Source: Silvanigrellaceae bacterium
Lineage (GTDB): Bacteria; Bdellovibrionota; Oligoflexia; Silvanigrellales; Silvanigrellaceae
DNA length: 5,713 bases
Assembly (NCBI GenBank): GCA_947475135.1
Contig: CANJMU010000055.1
Span: forward strand, 1 to 5,713
Direction: 5' to 3'
A program made the translations under genes and the position numbers. Of the stretch, positions 1-5,713 are shown one piece after another. The notes beneath the pieces are model-generated. The model saw only the letters and a program-made list of their open reading frames with translations. It ran no database searches and was not told the DNA's origin. How positions within the stretch are numbered: position 1 is the first letter of the stretch; each line of letters opens with the position of its first letter.

Positions 1-32
1 GATTGAAAAATTAGGTGAAAAAATAAATATTC

Positions 33-37
33 AAAAA
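33..37 (+). other. Apparent single-base deletion (frameshift) in an A5 run of the foldase gene
   Basis: Upstream of this run frame 2 encodes IEKLGEKINIQK and then stops at TAG 41-43. Adding one A to the A5 tract joins that frame to IIDTKFGYRLFKF in frame 1, giving a continuous parvulin-like C-terminus. The A6 tract at 18-23 is an alternative site and would give GEKNKYSKIIDTKFGYR. Neither tract forms a perfect X_XXY_YYZ slippery heptamer in frame 2, so programmed slippage is less likely than a sequencing indel or a true mutation. Confidence 0.6.
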
Positions 38-581
38 TTATAGATACAAAATTTGGATATCGTTTATTTAAATTTATTGAAAAAAAACCTGAAATCAATC
101 AAAAATTAGAAGATGTTAAAGTAGAAATCGCATCTATTTTAGTCAGGGATAATGTTAAAAATCAATCTATGAATTCTTTATCAAACGATTTTAATACAGC
201 AATTTCTAAAAAAGATTTTGTGACAATCAACGCATTACTGAAAAACAATAACATTAATTTTAAAAAATTAGATAAACCGTATAAAGTTACAGATAGTTAT
301 ATTAATGAACTTGGAAGTCCTTTGCAGCTTTCTAAATTTATTTTTTCTCTGAAAGCTAGGGGACAGTACATTCCAATGGTTTTAAATTTTGATACGAAAA
401 ATGTCATCGTGCGATTTATATCAAAAAGAGTACCGGACGTGCCGTCAAAAGATGAGCTTTTAAAAATAAAAAAAGAAATGGCTTCGCAAATGTCACAAGA
501 GTTTTATCAAAATTCTCAGGAAGAAATTTTAAAACAATATAAAAATGACGGAAAAATAAAAGTGAATCCGATTTTAAATAC

Positions 582-586
582 AGGAA
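582..586 (+). promoter_or_regulatory. Weak ribosome binding site for the NAD kinase gene
   Basis: AGGAA lies 11 bases before the ATG at 598, inside the last codons of the foldase gene. In the NAD kinase frame a TGA at 592-594 excludes any start further upstream, so 598 is the first possible ATG. Confidence 0.45.
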
Positions 587-597
587 CCTAGTGATCG

Positions 598-1590
598 ATG
601 ATTTTAGAATCTGTTGACGTTGTTGTTATTACAAAAAAAACCATCCTTCAAAGGTATTCAGAAGGTTCTCTTGAAGTTGCACTTGAGCATTTAAAAAAAG
701 ATAATTTTGAATTTAGCTCCATTCAATACGCTCATAATGAGCATGAGAAATGTAAGGAAAATTTAGTTCGGTATTTTGATCGAAATCATATTTCTTCTGT
801 TTTTTATAATTTAGATGAATTAAAAAATAATCAATTTCCATTTTTTGAGCCACTGCAAACATTACAAAGCGTTTTTCAGCCAAGAAAAAAAATCGTATTT
901 TCTTTAGGTGGAGACGGGACTCTTTTGCATGCGAGTCATTATGTCGGGAAGGATGTTACTTTAGCTGGAATTAATTCTTGTCCCAAACATTCTGTGGGCC
1001 ATTTGTGTTCTATTTCTCCTGAAAATTTAGAGGAAAAACTTAACTTTTTATTTTCTAACCCATTCAAATATAAAAAAGTAAATAGAATTCATGTTACCTT
1101 AATGACTCAAAATGAGAGTAAAAAAATTGTTTTACCATTAGCGTTAAATGATGTTTTATTGTGTCATCGGCATCCTGCTGCAACAAGTCGATATGAATTG
1201 AAATTAGTGAATAAATACCATCCGCATAAAAATAAAAGTCAAAAAATACAGAGTCAGCTTGAGGCTTCTGAAAAACAATTGTCCAGTGGTGTTTGGATAT
1301 CTTCCGCCGCAGGTGTGACTGCGGGTATTTCTTCGTATCATTTTCAAAAAAGTGATTGGACTGCGCCACAAATGTTTGTTGTTTGTCGTGAGCCCTATGA
1401 AAACATCGAAAACAGTTTGAAATTAAAACATTTTTCTTTAGATGGAAGTCAGCAAAACTTAGAATTTCATTCCAGAATGCGTCAAGGTATTGTATGCATA
1501 GATGGCCAGGATTTTTGTGAAAATTTTGGTTTTGGCGATATTGTTACCTTATCGGTATCTGAGCATGGTTACTTACAGTTGATAAATTAG
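598..1590 (+). CDS. nadK: NAD kinase, NADK3-like subgroup (ATP-NAD kinase family)
   Basis: This cytoplasmic enzyme phosphorylates NAD(H) to NADP(H), the cell's source of NADP. The 330-residue product opens with a strand and K-K-T motif (VDVVVITKKT, residues 6-15), which supports the ATG at 598. The diagnostic GGDGT with its catalytic Asp is at 104-108 (FSLGGDGTLLHAS). ALNDVLLCH at 182-190 corresponds to the NAD-binding 'NE/ND' segment. SSGVWISSAAGVTAG at 229-243 corresponds to the usual TPTGSTAY loop, and IDGQ lies at 301-304. The form ALND...HP.A..SR followed by SSGV.IS.AAG, and VCREPY at 262-267, resemble plant NADK3, which prefers NADH, more than E. coli NadK. A preference for NADH here is only an inference. 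A Lys/Gln-rich insert lies at about 206-228. The GSTA serine is replaced by valine (GVTA). The gene follows the foldase gene by 6 bp and may share its transcript. Confidence 0.9.
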   Translation: MILESVDVVVITKKTILQRYSEGSLEVALEHLKKDNFEFSSIQYAHNEHEKCKENLVRYFDRNHISSVFYNLDELKNNQFPFFEPLQTLQSVFQPRKKIVFSLGGDGTLLHASHYVGKDVTLAGINSCPKHSVGHLCSISPENLEEKLNFLFSNPFKYKKVNRIHVTLMTQNESKKIVLPLALNDVLLCHRHPAATSRYELKLVNKYHPHKNKSQKIQSQLEASEKQLSSGVWISSAAGVTAGISSYHFQKSDWTAPQMFVVCREPYENIENSLKLKHFSLDGSQQNLEFHSRMRQGIVCIDGQDFCENFGFGDIVTLSVSEHGYLQLIN

Positions 1591-1593
1591 ATG

Positions 1594-1716
1594 AGACCTT
1601 TTTCCTAACCACATTTTCTTCGTTGTCGCTGCGACTCGGTTTCCTCGTGTACCAGAGCGTACACTGCGTCAACTCTCGCTTGCGTCGCCTCGAAACTGAG
1701 GTTAGGGAAAAGGTCT
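1594..1716. repeat. 123-bp palindromic intergenic element with 17-nt inverted ends (REP/MITE-like)
   Basis: The ends AGACCTTTTTCCTAACC (1594-1610) and GGTTAGGGAAAAGGTCT (1700-1716) pair over all 17 positions, with one G-T wobble (1603 with 1707). At the centre GTGTAC (1647-1652) and GTACAC (1659-1664) form a perfect hairpin around a 6-base loop, and its axis is within one base of the outer arms' axis. A minor hairpin (GTCG-CTG-CGAC) sits at 1625-1635, and TGCGTC is repeated at 1665-1670 and 1681-1686. The interior is slightly more than half G+C, unlike the AT-rich genes around it. The element starts 3 bp after the NAD kinase stop. No T-tract follows either arm, so it is not a classical intrinsic terminator, although the RNA could still fold and affect readthrough or stability. 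I recognise no named family, and dispersal elsewhere in the genome is inferred from its form. Confidence 0.75.
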
Positions 1717-1736
1717 ATTATATGTAACTGAAGTTT

Positions 1737-1742
1737 AAAGGA
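1737..1742 (+). promoter_or_regulatory. Ribosome binding site of nuoB
   Basis: AAAGGA lies 9 bases before the ATG at 1752 and fixes this start. It sits in the short AT-rich stretch between the palindromic element and nuoB. TATTAT at 1716-1721 could be a -10 box, but no convincing -35 is seen, so I do not call a promoter. Confidence 0.7.
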
Positions 1743-1751
1743 TGAATTTTT

Positions 1752-2261
1752 ATGAAACATCACACCTATGGACAAGAGTTTTATATTACAACGAAACAAG
1801 AAACATTAGTTGCTTGGGCACGTAGTAATTCTTTATGGCCTTATCCTTTTGGAACTGCATGTTGCGGAATTGAATTGATGTCCGTAATGGGTCCAAAATA
1901 TGATTTAGCACGATTTGGTGCCGAAGTTGTCCGTTTCTCTCCTAAACAATCCGATCTTTTATTGGTTGCTGGTACAATTACTGAAAAAATGGCACCAGTT
2001 TTAAAAAGAATTTACGATCAAATGCCAGAACCTAAATGGGTTGTTTCTATGGGGGCTTGTGCATCTTCCGGTGGGTTTTATCGGGCCTATCATGTCGTTC
2101 AAGGAATTGACAAAATTATCCCTGTGGATGTTTATATTCCTGGCTGTCCTCCTACCCCAGAAGCCGTGATTGATGGTATCATGCAGCTGCAAGCAAAAAT
2201 AAAGAAAGAAGCCACGGAAAGGGAACAAAAACCCAATGAAACTGAAATCCATTCACATTAG
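1752..2261 (+). CDS. nuoB: NADH-quinone oxidoreductase subunit B (complex I, NuoB)
   Basis: NuoB is the peripheral-arm subunit of respiratory complex I. It holds the terminal [4Fe-4S] cluster N2 and passes electrons to quinone at the cytoplasmic membrane face. The 169-residue protein carries the family's core nearly unbroken: [18 protein letters not shown] (26-43), the tandem Cys37-Cys38, [14 protein letters not shown] (51-64), [12 protein letters not shown] (72-83), [10 protein letters not shown] (99-108) with Cys103, and [12 protein letters not shown] (127-138) with Cys132. All four N2 ligands are present, with the same spacing as in E. coli NuoB as I recall it. The last 20 or so residues are a charged tail rich in Lys and Glu. 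The start is supported by AAAGGA upstream. Neither nuoA nor nuoC adjoins it: the gene follows an NAD kinase and overlaps smc by 26 bp, so the rest of complex I must be encoded elsewhere. Confidence 0.96.
   Translation: MKHHTYGQEFYITTKQETLVAWARSNSLWPYPFGTACCGIELMSVMGPKYDLARFGAEVVRFSPKQSDLLLVAGTITEKMAPVLKRIYDQMPEPKWVVSMGACASSGGFYRAYHVVQGIDKIIPVDVYIPGCPPTPEAVIDGIMQLQAKIKKEATEREQKPNETEIHSH
2218..2224 (+). promoter_or_regulatory. Ribosome binding site of smc, inside nuoB
   Basis: AAAGGGA lies 11 bases before the ATG at 2236 and within the coding end of nuoB. Together with the 26-bp gene overlap it suggests that ribosomes finishing nuoB help start smc (translational coupling, inferred). Confidence 0.5.
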
Positions 2262-5200
2262 CGGATTTAAAAGTTTTGCAGACCGGACGACAATCCAATA
2301 TCACGATGGAATCACAGGAGTGATTGGCCCCAATGGGTCTGGTAAGTCAAACATTATTGATGCTGTTCGTTGGGTCATGGGTGAACAAACCTCTAAAAAT
2401 TTACGGGCAGATGACCCTACGGATATTATTTTTGCCGGATCTCAAACCCGAAAAGGGCTTGGAATGGCAGATGTTACTTTAGTGTTTCATAACGACGGAA
2501 TTCAAAGCCCTCCGGAATTTTCTCATCTTCCTGAAATTTCTATTGGTCGGCGCATCAATCGTGCTGGGGAGCGGGAATATTTTTTAAATCGAGAACCTTG
2601 CAGACTCAAAGACATTGTTGATTTTTTGTTATCCATTGGGCTTGGTTCAAAAAGTTATGCTATTATTCAACAAGATAAAAGAGACAGAATTATTCAAGCT
2701 TCGCCAGAGGATCTGCGTGAAATATTAGAAGAAACAGCTGGAATTTCTATTTTTAAAACAAGGCGAAAAGAAGCTCAAAAAAGATTAGAATCCACAGATG
2801 AAAGAATTAAAAATCTTGCAGAAATTGAAAATGAATTGTCTCGTCAAAAAGAGTCCTTGCAAGAGCAAGTCGAAAAAGCAAAACAAAAAATTGAATTAAC
2901 AAATGAGCTCAAAGATTTAGAAATCAATTTGTTAAGTAATCATGTTGGTTTTTACAGAGATTTATCTAAAAAAATAAACTTGGAAATTATCAATCACAGG
3001 GATGAAATCAAAAAATCAACCGTGGATACGACGGAATTTGAAATTCATGCCAACGAGTTAAAATCTGATCAGTTATCCATAATTCAAGATATTAAATTAA
3101 CAGAAAATCATTTAGATGATGCACGCATCGCTTTTACAAAATACGACGAAAGACAAGAAAATTACAAACGTCGACATGAAGAACGTTTGTTGCTGAAACA
3201 AAATTTAAAAAAAGATATGGCGAATGAAAAAGAAGTTCTAGAACGCGAGGAAACTCGCCAAAAAGAATTTTTAAAATTGTTGGAAGATTCTGAAAAAGAT
3301 TTACGAACTTCAGACGGTGAATTAGAAACTTTGAATGATAAGTTAGAAGAAATTGATGAATTTTTACAGGTCGAAAATTTTCGTAAAGATGAAATGCGAT
3401 CAGAAATTCGGGCAATTGAAAACACAAAGAATACTTTAAATACAAAGAATGAAGGGCTGCTTGAACAAATTTCTAAAATTTCACAATCCATTGTTAAAAC
3501 CCAAGAGAATGAAAAAAATTTGCAGACAACCCGAGGGCAATTCGGTGCAGATAAAGATTTTATTCTGCAAAGCTTGAACCAGATGTCTTGTGGTATCGAC
3601 ACAAAAATTACAGAAAAAAATAATTTAGAAACCGAACTCAATACTTTTCGTGAAAAATGCATCTTGTTGAAAGATGATCGTGATAATGCCAAGGAAAAAC
3701 TGTTAGAAGTGCTTTCGCATGTCAATTCTTTAAAAAAATTAATTGATTCGAATACGGGGCTTTCTGATGGATGTATTTTATTAAAAAATAAATTGAGCAA
3801 ATTGATTCAGGGGTTTTTATTTGAAAAATGTTCGCTTCATAAAGATGATGAAAGCATTGTAGAGTTATCGTTACCTTATTTGTTTCAGTCTGCATTTATT
3901 GAAAATCAAAATGAATTTATTCCTATTGTCGATAAATTAGAAGAGATGAATGCATCAAAGACTGGATTTTATTTTTTAGATTCTATTTCTGCTCTGAATG
4001 AAGATGAGTTGCGAATTAAAAATGAAGTTTTGCAGTTGCGCGGAATTCGAAATGTTGCAGATAGACTCGAAAGTGTTGCGCTACCACAAATAAAAAACCT
4101 TTTTGAAAGAATTTTTATTTGTGAGGATGAATGGGGTTTATTTAAAGCGAAAAAAATATCTCAAAATATAAATAATTTTATTTTTATTACAGAAAGAGGA
4201 AGTGTTTCTAACACTTTTTTTCATTATTTTTATGGCCATGATAACGAAACAGAAGCCACGGGATTGCTACATCGTAAACGCGAATTAGCTTTCAATATGG
4301 AATTAAAAGATGAATTAGAGTCTAAATTAGCACAGTCAGAAGGTGTTTTATTTGAGTCACAAGAAAAAAGATCTCATTTTGAAAATAAATTATCTCTGAT
4401 TCAAAATCAAATGGATAAAGAAAAAGTCGAAGTGCTTAAGTTAACAAGCTCTGTTGAAAGTCTTGATTTACAAATTCGTCATTTGGAAGATTCTCTGACA
4501 CGTTCTTTTTCTGAAAAATCGAAATTAGAAAAAGAAATTGCAGAAATTCAAGAATTTTATTCAAAAAATAGAAATCAAATTGATAAACTGGAATTAGAAT
4601 ACAAAGAATTGATTCGAAATCTTGCGGAATTTGAAAGCGATTTTTTAGATAAAAAATCAATTCGCGATGAAATTTCTTATCAAATTCAATCAAAAAAATC
4701 AGGCAGGGCGGTCCTTTCGGAAAGGCAATCTGGTTTCCGCCGCAATTATGAAGAATGCACTTATCAACTGACAAGAGTCTCTCAAAAATTGCATAATTTG
4801 ATGTTGAAATATGAAGATGTTGATATTCAAATTCAATCCAATCAATCGGATTATGAAAACTTATCGAATGAGCTGAATGCGCTTCGCCATAAAATTCAAA
4901 AGTTGGAAATTATACTTGATGACTATTTAAAAAATGAATCTGAAATATCTGAAAAATTAAGAATTTTTGAAATGAAAATTAAAAATCAAAAAGAATTTTA
5001 TTCGACAAAGCAAAAATTTATTACGGAAAAGCAATTGGAATTGGCCCGGGTTGACGCAATTTTAGAAACAGCAATCAAAGAAGCACAAGAGAAATTTGCT
5101 TTACCGCCAGAAGCTTTGCTTCAGGAATCTTTAGAAACGCCACAATCTAAAAATAAAATGGAGCAAAGAATTTGTGAAGTCCATGAAGAGCTTTCTTGTC

Positions 5201-5713
5201 TGGGGCCTGTGAACGAGCGCGCTGTGAATGAATTTCGCGATGTTGTAGAAAGATTAGATTTTTTAGTTTTTCAAAAAAATGATATTCAAAAATCCATGGA
5301 AGAACTTCGGTTTTCTATTCAAGAAATCGAAGAAACGACAAAAACTCGATTTAAAGAAATTTTTGATAAGGTGAATATCGAATTTCAAAGAGTCTTTCCT
5401 GTTTTATTTCCTAATGGTTTTGGAAAATTGCATATGCTGAATGAAGCGGATTTATTGACAACAGGAGTTGAAATATTAGTGCAGTTACCAGGGAAAAAAA
5501 TGCAAAATATGGCATTATTTAGTGGTGGTGAAAAAGCGTTAACGGCAATTTCTTTAATTTTTAGTTTACTTAAAACCACGCCGGCGCCTTTTTGTTTCCT
5601 TGATGAAGTCGATGCTCCTTTAGACGAGGCCAATGTCGGTCGATTTAATAACGTCATTGATGCGTTGAGCCATGAATTTCAATTCGTGATTATTACTCAC
5701 AATCGTCGTACCA
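2236..5713 (+). CDS. smc: Chromosome segregation ATPase SMC (3' end beyond window)
   Basis: SMC is the ring-forming ATPase that, with ScpA and ScpB, loops and organises the chromosome for segregation. The frame is open for 1159 codons and ends inside a codon at the window edge, so probably only a short C-terminal tail is missing. The start [16 protein letters not shown] matches the family's N-terminus. The N-terminal head has Walker A GPNGSGKS (31-38), DIIFAGS (63-69), a Q-loop [10 protein letters not shown] (141-150) and EETAGI (165-170). Charged coiled coil runs from about 175 to 510 and 690 to 985, separated by a divergent hinge at about 511-685. The C-terminal head has LGPVNERA (989-996), the signature [11 protein letters not shown] (1094-1104), Walker B FCFLDE (1119-1124), the D-loop APLDEAN (1127-1133) and H-loop His1155 in VIITHNRRT. 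MukB and Rad50/SbcC are excluded by these head motifs and the hinge. It overlaps nuoB by 26 bp. The odd points are Asp for Gly after the Q-loop Gln and a weakly conserved hinge. Confidence 0.95.
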   Translation, partial: MKLKSIHISGFKSFADRTTIQYHDGITGVIGPNGSGKSNIIDAVRWVMGEQTSKNLRADDPTDIIFAGSQTRKGLGMADVTLVFHNDGIQSPPEFSHLPEISIGRRINRAGEREYFLNREPCRLKDIVDFLLSIGLGSKSYAIIQQDKRDRIIQASPEDLREILEETAGISIFKTRRKEAQKRLESTDERIKNLAEIENELSRQKESLQEQVEKAKQKIELTNELKDLEINLLSNHVGFYRDLSKKINLEIINHRDEIKKSTVDTTEFEIHANELKSDQLSIIQDIKLTENHLDDARIAFTKYDERQENYKRRHEERLLLKQNLKKDMANEKEVLEREETRQKEFLKLLEDSEKDLRTSDGELETLNDKLEEIDEFLQVENFRKDEMRSEIRAIENTKNTLNTKNEGLLEQISKISQSIVKTQENEKNLQTTRGQFGADKDFILQSLNQMSCGIDTKITEKNNLETELNTFREKCILLKDDRDNAKEKLLEVLSHVNSLKKLIDSNTGLSDGCILLKNKLSKLIQGFLFEKCSLHKDDESIVELSLPYLFQSAFIENQNEFIPIVDKLEEMNASKTGFYFLDSISALNEDELRIKNEVLQLRGIRNVADRLESVALPQIKNLFERIFICEDEWGLFKAKKISQNINNFIFITERGSVSNTFFHYFYGHDNETEATGLLHRKRELAFNMELKDELESKLAQSEGVLFESQEKRSHFENKLSLIQNQMDKEKVEVLKLTSSVESLDLQIRHLEDSLTRSFSEKSKLEKEIAEIQEFYSKNRNQIDKLELEYKELIRNLAEFESDFLDKKSIRDEISYQIQSKKSGRAVLSERQSGFRRNYEECTYQLTRVSQKLHNLMLKYEDVDIQIQSNQSDYENLSNELNALRHKIQKLEIILDDYLKNESEISEKLRIFEMKIKNQKEFYSTKQKFITEKQLELARVDAILETAIKEAQEKFALPPEALLQESLETPQSKNKMEQRICEVHEELSCLGPVNERAVNEFRDVVERLDFLVFQKNDIQKSMEELRFSIQEIEETTKTRFKEIFDKVNIEFQRVFPVLFPNGFGKLHMLNEADLLTTGVEILVQLPGKKMQNMALFSGGEKALTAISLIFSLLKTTPAPFCFLDEVDAPLDEANVGRFNNVIDALSHEFQFVIITHNRRT

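Larger units (their letters stand above)
2..591 (+). pseudogene. SurA/PpiD-type peptidyl-prolyl isomerase, C-terminal part, frame interrupted
   Basis: This is the 3' end of a gene for a periplasmic foldase of the SurA/PpiD (parvulin) family, which helps exported and outer-membrane proteins fold. Frame 2 reads toward a stop at 41-43. Frame 1 is then open from 19 to the TAG at 589-591 and begins like the end of a parvulin domain (IIDTKFGYRLFKFIEKKPE; families usually show fGYHiiKv). A charged helix (LEDVKVEIASILVRD) follows, as is usual after this domain. The C-terminal part has the PpiD-like run SPLQLSKFIFSLKARGQYIP, a strand ending in RFISKRVPDVPS, and a helix ending IKVNPIL. The first ATG in the open frame (169) lacks a Shine-Dalgarno and falls inside this conserved stretch, so a free-standing 140-residue protein from 169 is unlikely. 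The rest of the gene lies upstream of the window. Either the gene is broken or the sequence has an indel. Family assignment is by motif memory and is moderately sure. Confidence 0.62.

Noticed and set aside
17..43. Programmed -1 ribosomal frameshifting
   Set aside because: The direction would fit (-1), but neither A run forms a proper heptamer in frame 2 and no clear downstream stimulatory stem was seen. An indel is simpler.
169..591. A free-standing 140-residue hypothetical protein starting at ATG 169
   Set aside because: No Shine-Dalgarno precedes it, and the same frame is open and parvulin-like for 50 codons upstream. It is better read as part of the interrupted foldase gene.
1594..1725. 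Intrinsic terminator after the NAD kinase gene
   Set aside because: The outer stem encloses a loop of about 90 bases and no T-tract follows it on either strand.
1605..1799. Minus-strand 64-codon open frame
   Set aside because: It lies across the palindromic element and the antisense of the nuoB start, and has no recognisable protein features. Its open frame is a by-product of the repeat.
3162..3800. Minus-strand 212-codon open frame within smc
   Set aside because: It is antisense to the coiled coil. Its Ser/Phe-rich make-up is the mirror of Lys/Glu-rich AT-rich codons, and the + strand frame clearly encodes SMC.
4707..4741. Nested hairpin in smc (CCTTT-CGG-AAAGG inside GGCGG...CCGCC)
   Set aside because: The pairing is real but short and lies within intact SMC coding sequence. 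With no regulatory context it is probably chance.
1..5713. tRNA or rRNA genes, CRISPR arrays, transposases, toxin-antitoxin or phage-defence genes
   Set aside because: None were seen on either strand. The window is fully accounted for by housekeeping genes plus one intergenic palindrome.

Overview
This is an AT-rich bacterial window (GC roughly one third by eye). All of its genes lie on the + strand and none is selfish or phage-like. A periplasmic SurA/PpiD-type foldase, a canonical complex I NuoB and a bacterial SMC (not MukB) together suggest a Gram-negative bacterium. I cannot place it firmly. A low-GC member of the Bdellovibrionota/Oligoflexia or another former deltaproteobacterial lineage is only a guess from gene style.

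Layout. Positions 1-591 hold the 3' part of a SurA/PpiD-like peptidyl-prolyl isomerase gene. Its reading frame is interrupted near position 37: a single missing A would explain both the stop at 41-43 and the protein-like open frame that follows. Positions 598-1590 encode an NAD kinase of the subgroup that includes plant NADK3, starting 6 bp after the foldase gene ends. Positions 1591-1751 are intergenic and dominated by a 123-bp GC-richer palindromic element (1594-1716). It has 17-nt inverted ends and a central hairpin on the same axis of symmetry, and it looks like a REP/MITE-type dispersed repeat. Positions 1752-2261 encode NuoB, the complex I subunit that binds cluster N2, with all four cysteine ligands. 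Positions 2236-5713 encode the chromosome-structuring ATPase SMC, which overlaps the end of nuoB by 26 bp. It is open for 1159 codons and runs off the window just after its H-loop, so probably only a short tail is missing.

How the genes fit together. These are housekeeping genes for envelope protein folding, NADP supply, respiration and chromosome segregation, packed head to tail. nuoB and smc are almost certainly co-transcribed and translationally coupled. nuoB has neither nuoA upstream nor nuoC downstream, so it is separated from the usual complex I operon here. No new multi-gene system is visible. The points that deserve a second look are the apparent frameshift, the palindromic element, the displaced nuoB-smc pair, and unusual residues in the SMC Q-loop and hinge and in the NAD kinase nucleotide-binding loop.
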